Shown here piece after piece: positions 15,601 to 26,389 of a stretch of 64,000 nt of DNA. How positions within the stretch are numbered: position 1 is the stretch's first letter; every line of letters begins with the position of its first letter. Source of the stretch: Macrostomum hystrix. Lineage: Eukaryota; Platyhelminthes; Macrostomidae. The translations under genes and the position numbers were made by a program. The notes beneath the pieces were generated by a model. That model searched no databases. It was given only the letters and a program-made list of their open reading frames with translations, and had not been told where the DNA came from. The DNA lies in assembly GCA_950097015.1 (NCBI GenBank), contig CATNEN010000001.1, forward strand, positions 4,432,001 to 4,496,000, read 5' to 3'.

Positions 15601-16420
15601 GTACGTAGTCTCTTGTTTTTCAGGCGCTTCTATGTAGCTTTTGTGATGCTTTTAGGAATCAATAATAAATAAATTACTATTTTATGTACTTACCAAATTT
15701 TATTTGTCGGTACTTAAAAAAGCTCTTTTGGCATTGTGATATTCCCTGCTCGGACATAATTTTCAGGTAAATTTACAGTACCGCGACGCCCTAGGTCTCA
15801 CCTATCTTCACCTGGCAGTCATGTCTGGAAGCCTACCTACTGTTGAAATTATAATCGACGAATTTCGTCGTCTAGACATAAGCGTCGACCTGCCCGATGC
15901 CGACGGCATCACGCCCTATCTGCTGTCGCGAAAGCTCGGCTACACGCGCATCTCGCAGGCCCTGCAGCAGCGGGGCCGGGCCAGCGCGCACAAAAGCGAC
16001 CCGGTGAGCTTTCGCAGTCCCCGCGAATGGTCCGTCATCGGTCGCCGGGAGCGTCTGATGGCCAAGCAGCAGCTTCTGCGCTACTCAAATCGTGCTGTAT
16101 TACCGCTGACGGAGGAGGAGTCGCCGATGGAGGCGCTGCCACCGCCGCCAGTGGCGGAACGCGGCGAAACCTACGTCGAGATGCGGATGCAATCGCTCGC
16201 GCCCCCGACGAGCAAAACCTCGCAAGAATTGGTTCACGACGTTTTCGACCTGTGGAGCGAGCAGCATCGACCTAGTTATCGGCGAGGCGCCGCTAGATCT
16301 CGGTGGCTGACATCGGGCCAGGAGGGTGGACAGCACGATGGCGCCGGCCGGGGCGGCGTCGGCGGTGCCAAGTTTGGCAAGAAACCAACTGGGAAACGAA
16401 GTAGATTAGGCAACAAGTAA
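12617..16420 (+). CDS. Ankyrin-repeat protein (unassigned), one junction unresolved
   Basis: Exons supported by frame and splice signals are 12617-12966, 13428 to about 13600-13770, 14800-15255, 15340-15600 and 15767-16420. The start ATG at 12617 has an in-frame stop two codons upstream. The CG|A junction into 13428 and the later phase-0 junctions are clean. The donor of exon 2 is not fixed: phase-0 candidates end at 13599 (before GTGCCA) or 13728 (before GTCTGC), and a missed exon is possible. The first part has no known domain (charged, with 'WNIFGAPPCKAIRELYWVF'). The C-terminal half has about three ankyrin-type repeats: 'DGKTPLMAALHI', 'DALGLTYLHLAVMSGSLPTV' and 'DADGITPYLLSRKLGYTRI'. The end is basic and glycine-rich. 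It is probably an intracellular scaffold, with no specific function inferable. A SINE-A lies in intron 1. Confidence 0.7.
13006..13335 (-). mobile_element. SINE family A copy in ankyrin-gene intron 1
   Basis: On the minus strand this reads from a tRNA-like head ('gagctcgactcc' equivalent near 13280) through the family A body to the ATT-type tail, seen as 'taatagtaataataatt' at the plus-strand start. It matches the copies at 6963 and 36467 along its length. It is inserted opposite to the host gene. Confidence 0.75.
13780..14799 (+). other. Ankyrin-gene intron, nothing recognised
   Basis: This is the stretch between the uncertain end of exon 2 and the acceptor 'ccccgctattttag' before 14800. 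A missing exon could lie here, but none could be supported by frame and splice signals together. Confidence 0.4.
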
Positions 16421-16635
16421 CTTTTCTGAACTTTTTCAGCCATATTTTACTTCACTGTTGACAGCTCCGTATAGGAAAGCTTGTAAAGTTTAGAGTCTAG
16501 TAAGGAGTGCATCATTAAATTACACTTTTAGATGAAACATTTAAGTGCTGAAATGTGAACGTACGTTTCGTGCATTAAGTTTCTAATGTGGCTTTTTACT
16601 AATTTAGTGAGTCGCTAATTACAGAAATTTAAATG

Positions 16636-16935
16636 GAGGTTGTAGTCTAGTGGTTAGAGCGTCGGATTCACGACTGAAAGGTCGGGGGTTCGATTCCCGA
16701 CTCCACTGGAACAATTTGTGTCCTTTAGTAAGACACTTAACTCTGCGTTGCTTCAGTTCACCCAGCTATTAAATGGGTACCAGCATTGGCTGGGGTAATT
16801 GAGGGTGGGTGTGGCGTCCGCCCAGTCCGTGGACTGAACAGCCGTACGCAGCCTTCAGATGCGCCTCGCAATAGCTGCGGCTGTGCTGTCGGCTGCACAT
16901 TTAGCCCGATTGGGGCAGGCGTAATCAATTATTAT
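16636..16935 (+). mobile_element. SINE family B, fullest copy
   Basis: A tRNA-like head with A-box-like 'gtagtctagtggttagagcg', a possible Glu-type anticodon loop (gattcac) and B-box 'gggttcgattcccgac' is followed by about 220 bp of body. The body holds 'taagacacttaactc', 'acccagctattaaatgggta', 'cagtccgtggactgaacagc' and 'gcgcctcgcaatagctgcgg', and ends 'ggggcaggcgtaatcaatta'. The acceptor-stem ends pair only partly, and the tail resembles other copies, so this is a SINE and not a tRNA gene. Confidence 0.8.
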
Positions 16936-18030
16936 AAAATGTCACTCATGTCTTAAATAAATAATCCCAAAGAGTTTTCCTGAAAACTTGTGTAGTTTTC
17001 TGTCAATGCGACGAATTTCATATTTCATATTTCATATTTCATATTTTCTGTAAAATAATAGTAACATGCGTACAGTATGTAGAAATTTGCACTCAAAATA
17101 TAACTTACTTTACTTTTGATATAACTTATCTGTTGTCCTTCTTGTGGCTGAAAATCAGCAACTTTGTTATATTTCGAGGTTGGCGACTCACTACTGTTCA
17201 TGCCGGTTAGTAGTGTAATGCGCGTCTGAATTTAGAAATGTAATACTTAGTTCTTAATGTATTAGAGAAACTGTTATATGGGCTTTATCTTAACTGCTTG
17301 GGTCCTTTAGACCTGAACTTAAGTGGCCTCCATCATAAATTTAAAGACTAAATGCTTCTCAGAAATGAAGACTATTGAGCAAGACTTAATTATTAATGGC
17401 AAAGTGCTGAGCTGAAAATTCTACGAGAAATGGCCACTGATTTGGACTGAAAACCCCTTCTCTCCCAGCCTTAAAATTCTCCTTCTTATAGATGGCTTTT
17501 TATACTGTGGGATTCCGGGTCATTTTCGGCAACCACTCGACTTCACTGCTGAAGTAAGTCACTCTATCTAATAACCGGAGCCATTTGCCATCGAGTCACT
17601 GAGCTTGAGTAGAGTGTGGCCTGTAGGCTGCTTGAGTTTGTTAATTCAATAATTCTATTCGAATTCTGTACTTGAAGTAGCGATAATAAAATCATGATAT
17701 TCGGATTTGTGCCGTATTACAACACAGTTGTGAGGCTGTGAGACAACTGACCTTATTGCTCGTATATTAATTTTTTAATTTTAACTAAAATTATATCATA
17801 TAGGCAAAAAATGCATGTACTTTAAATTGAATAGTCTAAATGACGTTGTCATTGAAATATTACTATTTAAAATCCTTTCAAGCTAAAACATATTACGAGT
17901 ACATGAAGCATTTTTAAGTCGATACTGTATTCGTTTCGTAAATTTTTAATTGGAAAGAATGAGTTGCTGTGCAAGAAGTACAAAAACAAGGACTATCGTT
18001 CACGTCTAAAAAATTTAACTATTTGCAGAA
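16936..18030. other. Intergenic AT-rich DNA
   Basis: No gene is recognised. A short 'tttcatatttcatatttcatat' style run occurs near 17015-17045. The region separates the converging ankyrin gene (+) and channel gene (-). Confidence 0.5.
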
Positions 18031-18300
18031 GTCAGTCAGTCAGTCAGTCAGTCAGTCAGTCAGTCAGTCAGTCAGTCAGTCAGTCAGTCAGTCAGTCAGT
18101 CAGTCAGTCAGTCAGTCAGTCAGTCAGTCAGTCAGTCAGTCAGTCAGTCAGTCAGTCAGTCAGTCAGTCAGTCAGTCAGTCAGTCAGTCAGTCAGTCAGT
18201 CAGTCAGTCAGTCAGTCAGTCAGTCAGTCAGTCAGTCAGTCAGTCAGTCAGTCAGTCAGTCAGTCAGTCAGTCAGTCAGTCAGTCAGTCAGTCAGTCAGT
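18031..18300 (+). repeat. (CAGT)n microsatellite overlapping the channel stop codon
   Basis: About 270 bp of perfect CAGT repeats, near 67 units. On the minus strand it reads ACTG, and the first unit entered from the channel gene supplies the stop codon TGA. The rest would lie in that gene's 3' UTR if transcription continues. Near-perfect identity over the whole array suggests it is young or actively changing length. Confidence 0.98.
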
Positions 18301-21300
18301 GGTTAGGCAGTCGGCAGTCGGCCATCTCGGAGGGATCATAGTGATCTAAAGCTACCGGATGCGACCTTGGAATCAGCAGCAGCACGGCTATTAGGATAGC
18401 CATTGTGTAGAGGGTGAAGAACGCCCTGTCCAATACTATCGCCATTGCGCGCCACTCCATGGCAATAAGATTTCTCTTCTCTTTGTCCCGCAGGCGGCCT
18501 AGATACAGTCTCAGGTATCGTTTCACTTCGTGCACCTCGCGTTCCAGAGGCCCACCAGGGCGCGACAGAATTGGCGAATCATCTGGCGTTGCTGACAAAG
18601 CCGACAATGCTTCCTCCACCGTGGCCGGTGGTCGCTGATGGCAGACACCTTCTGGTAGTTCGCCGACGCTATTGTCAAATTTGTTGTGCTTCAGCCGGGG
18701 CAGCCGGGAAGGTCGGGCTCCAGACACGGTGGTCAACAGGTGTTGAGGCACAGCGTCTAACTCTTCGCACTGCTGCGGTGGCAGCGGTACCGACTGCCGG
18801 ACAAGGAACAACCGACCAAGACCCTCTACGATCAGTCGTCTAAGTAGCGGATTTAGGCGACCTTGGCGTTCGGCTCGAAAGTACAGATTGAGCACGATTG
18901 TAGCCAGGAAGGTGCTCAAAGTGATGAGTATCATGTTCAGACAGTAGAAGTAGCCAATCAAAGGAAATGTGCGAACAGCGCTTGGTGTAGTTTCGGCTAG
19001 CAGAAGCAATAGGATGAAGAAAGCGACAAAGATGTTCATCCCGAGCTGGGTTTTAGCTGGCGATTCTGGCGGCAGCCAGAAGATTACCCAGGTGAGGCAG
19101 GACAGCAGGATGCAGGGCAGAACTAGGATGGACAGGTAGAACGCCGGGTTGCGGTGCATGCGGATTTTGTACTCCAACTTTTTGTAGGTCCGATTGTACA
19201 AACGACCACTCGGATCCTGATAGGTAACATTCGTGCAGCGAATCTGAGAACGAATTTGTCGATTCCTCAGCGAAGGTCGCACTCTGAATTCGTCCTGACC
19301 GTCGGAGTACCACTCGTTGCTCTTGATGTAGTTGGTAAAGTCCACGTAGGGATTCGGTTCGTACTTGAAAGGCTCGTACTGTGGATGGAAAATCAGGAAT
19401 AGAAAAGCTGAGTATTAACAGAAGAGAGCAAGGAACAAAATCAAGTAGTAAACTAAAACAACTGACTTGGGAATGAAACTCAACACCCAGTATAATTGCA
19501 GTCGATTGAATTCTTTCCACGATGCTGAATGCCTCGACGGGTGCAACAACAACGGGCAGTTGCATACCAATGCCTCGCATTTCAATCCGATAGAGAGAGT
19601 CAGACCATCGGAAAGTGATTAATTTATAAATTATTTACGACCTCGACCTTGCCCACAATAATACACACACACATACACACCCCTTGATAAAGCTCATTTT
19701 CATTCACATAAGCAAAGTGAGAGGAATGTGGATCGTCAGTAGACAGGATCGGCATTCTGAATGCCGCGGCTTCTGCTCTTCGTCTCTAGAGCTTTTTTGT
19801 AGGGAAGCATGAACTGTTCTCACAGAGACGCATGAACTGTAGTTGCTGCTGTAGCTGCTGCTGTTGCTTGCCGGTGTGACTGCAAAGCATGCAGTTCCCT
19901 GCCAGAGCTACCCCCATGGGAAAATTAACGGAATAGAAAATTGCCTCCCGTTTTTTGACTGCTTCAAGAGCACGAGACAGTTTTATGCTGCGTACATCGT
20001 GTGTCATGTGGTGCAGATTCGTACACGACTTACACCGCTCTGTTATTTAAAATACTAAAGCTTATAAGCAACTTGAATGTATTTAAAAAATAACATTTAA
20101 GCTGGTAGCAACCATTATTTAATACCCAGCTGTGGTGTTTCCCTTTAAATGTCATCACTTTAAAGGCACATAAAAATACGCCGAAGCCAAAATACACAGG
20201 TTTTTTTCATTTCTAAAAGCAATATTGACGCAAATATGGCTTCACAAGTATCCAGAGCCAAAGTTAAGTGCTATACACGTGGCAGTATTACAGGCGAGCA
20301 TGAGGTCGTTGTTTCCACACTACCTCGCTAGCCGCATGTTCTCTGTTAGTTTAGAAACATATTTTTCCCGTTTTTTGAAATTTTAACCTATTGGCATTGT
20401 AAAATAAGGCACGCGAGCCCTTCGTCTTTTTCCTAACATTTCTTCCCAAAATGGGCAATGTTTCCCAGGCTTCAAATGACAGGTTTATTGAAGAGAAAAT
20501 CTTGCGAAGGAAAATACGAGACTTTTGGAACGTTCTTAAACTTAAATTTGTTTCCTGTTGGAATAATATTAAATGCAAAATCAGTGGAATATCAATTGGA
20601 CTACCCATTCTACAAGAAAACATAGTTATTAGAAGTCATAATAGCTTTTAGAGATGACCACAATCAGTTGGAAATTAATCTCGGTCATTTGGTCGATTCT
20701 TTGTCATTTGGACATTAGCAACAATTATTTGAGCAATTCATTAAGCTTCATTAATAATATGGATAATTCTTGTTCACTTCTTTATTAACCTCAGTGTTGG
20801 GCAACCTTCCGGCACTTCCGGCACTTTTTGTGCCGGAAGTTACTGTTTTTTAAAGCGGCACTTTTTTCCGGTTCTTTTTTTTGTAGTGCCGGACTAGGGT
20901 ATCGGAAGTTACTTTTTGTTAAGTCCGGTACTTCCGGCACTTTTTTAAATGCAGAGAAAAAAAGAGAAAGAAAGTAAAGAAAACATACAAATTGAAAGAA
21001 TTTTCATATCATCAGTTCATAATGTCGTAAGAAATGCCGAGAAATTTCGAATTTTATTTAGTTGGTGAATTTTAACAACTTTTTGGTTCTTTAAAAAATT
21101 AAATTTTTAATTCGAGCAGAGCGAGCACCTCTTGCCGACGCGACACTAAACCGCCTTGTACTACTTCGCGGCAACAGGCATTTGATGTGAATTGTGACAA
21201 CATGACTGTCTATATCTAGCTTTTACACTAGTGCTAAAGCTTTCAAGTTTAAATTACGGGGGTTCCTTTTAAGAAGCATGCAAACTTTTTTTCTCAGCTG

Positions 21301-24300
21301 TTAACCTAGGCTAAATTGTCTAAATGTCAAAGTAGTTTTTTCAGGGCTTAAAAGGTTATTGAATTAATAAAGGTAATTATCAGCAGGGCAGCAGCGCCAC
21401 TAGAGCTACTCTTTCCACTTTTTTAGAGTTGTCACTTTATGTCATTAGTTTGTAAGACTTGTGTTGTTAGTTATTCAGTGGTGTGATTGAGGCGCGAATA
21501 TGCGATTTCTGAGGGCAGGCTCGAATTATCGTCAAACAGAGGCGCGATTTTTCAATTTTCGAATTTTCATTTTTTACTGATCACGTTTAGTCTATTTGCG
21601 CACGCTTTATTCAAATTTAAACTTAATGTAATGTTATGGTGTAAAATACATGCAAATCTAATTATTTTTCAGCTTTTTTAGTTGCGCAGGCCAAACTTTT
21701 GAGTGGTAATTGGTAAAGTTCTGCCACAGCAAGGATTGAACCTTAGTGCTGGAAAAAGAAGCAAAAACCATAAAAATATAGGTTTTCAGAAATTAATTTT
21801 TCGTTTTCAATAATTTCATTTAATCATTTTCCACTTGGTTTTACTCTAGACAAGTTGGCAGTTGCAAAGGCATGTTATTATTGGTTTTTTAATAATAAAA
21901 ACATAATTAAGCCCTTCTTTAACACGCGATTTTTCAAAAGTAGAAAGTACCGATGCCGAAGAACCGGAAGTTACTTTTATTTTCGAGTGCCGGTACCGGA
22001 ACTACTACCGGAAGTTACTTTCTTTAGAACCGGAAGTTACTTGACCGGAAGTTACTTTTTTAAAGTAACTTGCCCAACACTGCCTGGCTGATTCAGACAT
22101 GAACATCTGAAATTTAGACATTTGTTTAACTATTGTCGGATGGCTTAAAATTAACAGACTTAAGAGTAAATAATTTGTAAAAACGAATAGTAAAAAATTC
22201 TAATCTGAGTTCGTGGAAACCATAAAATTTTTCCATTTTTGTTAACTTAACAGTAGAACTACCAAGGGGGGAATTCCCCCCCCCTTGACAATTCTTTTTG
22301 CTGCACCCGAACGGAACAATGCAAGCACACAAAACTCAAGAACACGGGACTTTTTGTTGCGCATCTTCTGAAACAAGAAACAAGTCGCCAGCTCTTCAGA
22401 CCGTCGAGATATTCAATGTTTCTGGCCGAAGGTCCGATTTTTCCCATAAGAGCTAGTTTATTTCATACAGCCCTATACACGAATTTGCACTGCGCCTCAG
22501 TGCGGCCTTTCCAGACCTTCAAACTTTATCAGCACGTCACCCGAATGTTCCTGCATCATCCCCAATGTCGAGGCTTGATCAGTGAAAGTAGAGAAATTCG
22601 CTTTAGGGACTCCATGGTCGGCTGGTGCCACTTGTTGAAGGTCCAGCAGCTCCGTCTAGATAAAGGTCGGTGACCGCCGAAGTCGGAGATGATGCAGGCA
22701 CATTCGGGTGACAAGTTGATCAATTTTGAAGGCCTGGCAAGGCCGTACTAAGGCGCAGTGCGAATTCGTGTATAGGGGTGTATGAAATAAACTAGCTCTT
22801 ATGGGAAAAATCGGACCTTCGGCCAGAAACATTGAATATCTCGACGGTCTGAAGAGCTGGCGACTTGTTTCTTGTTTCAGAAGATGCGCAACAAAAAGTT
22901 GGCCCGTGTTCTTGAGTTTCGTGTGCTTGCATTGTTCCGTTCGGGTGCAGCAAAAAATTGTTAAGGGGGGGAATTTCCCCCCCATGGGTATAAAAAACGT
23001 GCGGCAAAATGGCTTGGTAGTCCTACTGTTAAAGACACTGACCTATTTTTAATCTGGAATTGAAAAAATGCAATTTCCCGTGACAATATTTCTAGGAAAC
23101 GTTCCTTCCCTTGGCGAGAAGAAATCGATTTCTGTTGGCTGATAAGATAATCGTCAAATCGGCAGTTACATGCAAGGTTCGTGACGGTTGTAGAGCGCTA
23201 CGGGATATCTGCGGCTAGTTTCTATGATATTTTATTCACAAATTATTTTTTAAATACCAAGTCGACTTTATAAAAGCAACGTATACCCCTTTTTTACAAG
23301 CGGTCGTTTCAATCTCAGATTTTAATCTGTCGGATTAATTGGCTGCTGGCTTCTAGTGTACATTTGTATACCTGCCTCACAAACTGTACCTTTCTATCCG
23401 TCTACCCCATACTCACCCTTAAGTCCTATCGAGTTTTGCTTTTACATCTAACTTACTCTACCTTTGAGTCTACCTCTCATTTAAATTCTACCGCTCAATC
23501 TTAGGTCTACCTCTCAATCTACATTTCAGGTCTACCTCTCGATCTACCTTTGAGTCTACCTCTCAATCTACCTTTGAGTCAACCTCTCAATCTACCTTTA
23601 AGTCTACCTCTCAATCTACGTTTAAGTCTACCGCTCAATCTTAGGTCTACCTCTCAATCTACATTTCAGGTCTACCTCTCGATCTACCTTTGAGTCTACC
23701 TCTCAATCTACCTTTGAGTCTACCTCTCAATCTACCTTTAAGTCTACCTCTCAATCTACGTTTAAGTCTACCGCTCAATCTACGTTTAAGTCTACCGCTC
23801 AATCTTAGGTCTACCTCTCAATCTACATTTTAGGTCTACCTCTCAATCTACATTTTAGGTCTACCTCTCAATCTACATTTTAGGTCTACCTCTCAATCTA
23901 CATTTTAGGTCTACCTCTCAATCTACCTTTGAGTCTAACTCTCAATCTAGTAGTAGACTCAAAGGTATTGAGAAGTAATGATTGAGAAGGATTAAGTCTA
24001 AGTCTAAGTCTTAGTCTACCTCTTACATCTACCTCTTAAGTCTACCTCTCAATCTACCTTTAAGTCTACCTCTCAATCTACCTTTAAGTCTACCTCTCAA
24101 TCTACCTTTAAGTCTACCTCTCAATCTACCTTTAAGTCTACTCTCTTTCTCCCTACACTACCGGTTAATCCAGAAAGTTAAAAATCTGCTTTGCCAAGGA
24201 AGAGTGTTACATCTGAGAAACAGGCAATTATTCAACGTGTAACAACTCAGTCAAGCCAACAGTTTTTTATCTTGTACCAAAATATCCTGACTAGAAAATG

Positions 24301-26025
24301 TGACTTGACTAGCAATTAGACGTTGAAAACATGAGCGTTCATTGCGCAGCAGTCAGAAAGTCTTCAATCTTGTCTACGGCATGTTAATTAGTAGCTATGG
24401 TTTTCTGCTTGTATTTCAGAAGGCACATTATGCAGATTCCTGCAGTCTCAATTCATTAAGAGCTTGCAACAAGCATTGCTTACTGTCTGCTTTGGCAGAA
24501 TTTGAATCATGTATTTTAATTAAAATATTAGTTTTCCTATCAGGCTGACAATCCCATGAGAAATCTGTTAAGTTTAATAAAAATTAATCTTCATCGTTAA
24601 TAGAAGTCAGCTTCAGCAGTGTTTCTTGTTTTAGCAGTTTTAACTGTTATCCTACAGATCTTGAGATCATTTGAGAATATGTGAGATGATTTGAGAGTAT
24701 GTGAGATGATTTGAGAGAATGTGAGATGATTTGAGAGAATGTGAGATGATTTGAGAGTATGTGAGATGATTTGAGAGAATGTGAGATGATTTGAGAGAAT
24801 GTGAGATGATTTGAGAGTATGTGAGATGATTTGAGAGTATGTGAGATTATTTGAGAGAATGTGAGATGATTTGAGAGAATGTGAGATGATTTGAGAGAAT
24901 GTGAGATGATTTGAGAGAATGTGAGATGATTTGAGAGAATGTGAGATGATTTGAGAGTATGTGAGATGATTTGAGAGTATGTGAGATGATTTGAGAGTAT
25001 GTGAGATGATTTGAGAGTATGTGAGATGATTTGAGAGAATGTGAGATGATTTGAGAGAATGTGAGATGATTTGAGAGAATGTGAGATGATTTGAGAGTAT
25101 GTGAAATGATTTGAGAGAATGTGAGATGATTTGAGAGTATGTGAGATGATTTGAGAGAATGTGAGATGATTTGAGAGTATGTGAGATGATTTGAGAGTAT
25201 GTGAGATGATTTGAGAGTATGTGAGATGATTTGAGAGTATGTGAGATGATTTGAGAGTATGTGAGATGATTTGAGAGTATGTGAGATGATTTGAGAGTAT
25301 GTGAGATGATTTGAGAGAATGTGAGATGAGTAGGAGTTTTAGAAAATGATTCTCACCTCGAAGCCGAACCAGGTGAGGTTGAGTTGTGTTATGTCGTAAG
25401 TCCAGGAACCGAACTCCAGATAGCACACTTGGGTGTCGAACGGAAAGTATTGAATTTCCACCGGGCAGGTGCTTTTAAACAGACTCTGCGGAATCCACAG
25501 GACGGTGCCATCTGAGTAAACCACCACCCGCGCCATGCGCTTCTCCAGGAGTCTCTCGTCGGCGAAATTGTGCAATCGAATGTCCGGAGTCCAAACCTCG
25601 TAGGGAAACAGTCGTACCTGAGTGATGTTCTCAAACTCGCCATCGGCAAGCCAGGACTCCCAGTTGAGTAGAGGATCTTTCCAGGTGTACCTCAGCCAAC
25701 AATTGGTGCGCAGCATTTGACGATTCTCGTCTAGATCAAGGATCTGGATGATCGCCAGACCGAATTCTATCGTGATCTGGTCTGTGCTGTTGATCACTGG
25801 CCTGCCCAGCAATCCGAAATCCTGGTAACGATGCACCAAGCGTTGAATTAGGGTCTTCTCGCGAGACTTGTTTGCCGCGGCCCTGAAACTGCTCAATCTT
25901 TGATAATCATGGTGATGATCTTGCAGGTGCTGCTGCTGCTGTTGCTGCTGCTGTTCCGAGTTGCTAACTAGTAAGCCGAATAGCAGAAACGATTGCCAAG
26001 TTGCGTACAATAGTGTGCTAATCAT
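18296..26025 (-). CDS. Nicotinic-type Cys-loop channel subunit, probably anion-selective
   Basis: Exon 1 (26025-25357) and exon 2 (19378-18296) join in phase 0 across a 6-kb intron to give 583 residues. Residues 1-21 are a signal peptide, followed by a polyglutamine tract. The Cys-loop is CPVEIQYFPFDTQVC at residues 187-201, preceded by 'WTPDIRLHN'. Membrane helices are at about 302-325, 332-352, 365-390 and 541-560, with a long cytoplasmic loop between the third and fourth. Loop C has one Cys (IRCTNV, residue 271), not the adjacent pair of alpha subunits. The pore entry reads P-A-K at 330-332 (19052-19060), where cation nicotinic channels have G-E-K. The Pro-Ala form is established for anion-selective family members, so a chloride channel subunit is the likely call. 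It acts in the plasma membrane as part of a pentamer. The stop lies in the adjoining microsatellite. Confidence 0.92.
20792..22082. mobile_element. Non-autonomous hAT-like element
   Basis: The 1291-bp stretch is bounded by a perfect 13-bp inverted repeat, 'cagtgttgggcaa' at 20792 and 'ttgcccaacactg' at 22070. The CAGTG start is common in hAT elements. Several copies of a subterminal 'ccggaagttact' motif cluster at both ends (20810-20945 and 21960-22055), as binding-site repeats do in hAT ends. There is no transposase-like open frame. The 8-bp flanks (attaacct and cctggctg) do not match, so no target duplication is visible. It lies in the channel-gene intron. Confidence 0.72.
22251..23028. mobile_element. 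TTAA-flanked foldback (inverted-repeat) element
   Basis: The element is bounded by TTAA on both sides (22247-22250 and 23029-23032). Its ends are 'cagtagaactaccaag' and 'cttggtagtcctactg', which are 15/16 complementary. Most of it is two long inverted arms, about 22261-22560 and 22676-22990, which are nearly identical when one is reversed, around a loop of about 115 bp. TTAA duplication is the rule for piggyBac-type elements, so a piggyBac-mobilised MITE is likely, but no transposase is present. It lies in the channel-gene intron. Confidence 0.8.
23450..24140 (+). repeat. Minisatellite, 'tctacctctcaatctacctt' type
   Basis: Tandem units of about 23-25 bp built from 'tctacctctcaatctac' plus a variable 'ctttgag', 'gtttaag' or 'attttag'. 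Near 23945-24005 a short stretch is inverted and degenerate (tagtagactcaaagg). It lies in the channel-gene intron. Confidence 0.9.
24660..25328 (+). repeat. 20-bp minisatellite in channel-gene intron
   Basis: Units of 20 bp, 'gtgagatgatttgagagaat', alternate between gagaat and gagtat endings, about 33 units with little other variation. The array ends about 30 bp from the splice donor of channel exon 1 (25357). Because the host gene is on the minus strand, the transcript carries the CT-rich complement. Confidence 0.95.
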
Positions 26026-26389
26026 TTTCTTATCAATAGGCGCCTAATATATAATGTATTGGTTCCTGCAGAATCCAGTTGATATACTGCTGGGTTCTCA
26101 TAATCATCTTCTTCGATAAAAAAGTTCTCTTATCATGCTCGAATTGAGTCTTATGATATTGCCCCTCGGGTTGACTAAATAGGGTTGGTAAATAATGTTT
26201 TTCTGCAGCGAGAACAAATCTGACAATTCTCCTCTAATAGCCCAAGTCGATGCTGTAGGGCCATACATGTATGCGTGAGCCTCATCGACCAATCAGCTGA
26301 ACTAAGCCGATAATGCTAGGCCTCCCTTTTAATCTCTCCTCCTATTGGATTGAGTTTCAGGGCTTTCTAAAATACTTGTATTTCTTGTT
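26026..26389. other. Channel-gene 5' flank
   Basis: This is the sequence upstream of the channel ATG, where the 5' UTR and promoter are expected. No TATA box or other element could be assigned with confidence. Confidence 0.4.

Noticed and set aside
16636-16710. tRNA gene (Glu-like)
   Set aside because: Acceptor ends pair poorly and the sequence continues into a body shared with two other copies, so it is a SINE head.
17964-18349. SQSV-repeat open frames
   Set aside because: Direct translation of (CAGT)n, on the strand opposite the channel gene.
24647-25426. Leu/Ser-rich 259-codon frame on the minus strand
   Set aside because: Translation of the 20-bp satellite in the channel-gene intron; the real exon ends at 25357 with a GT donor.
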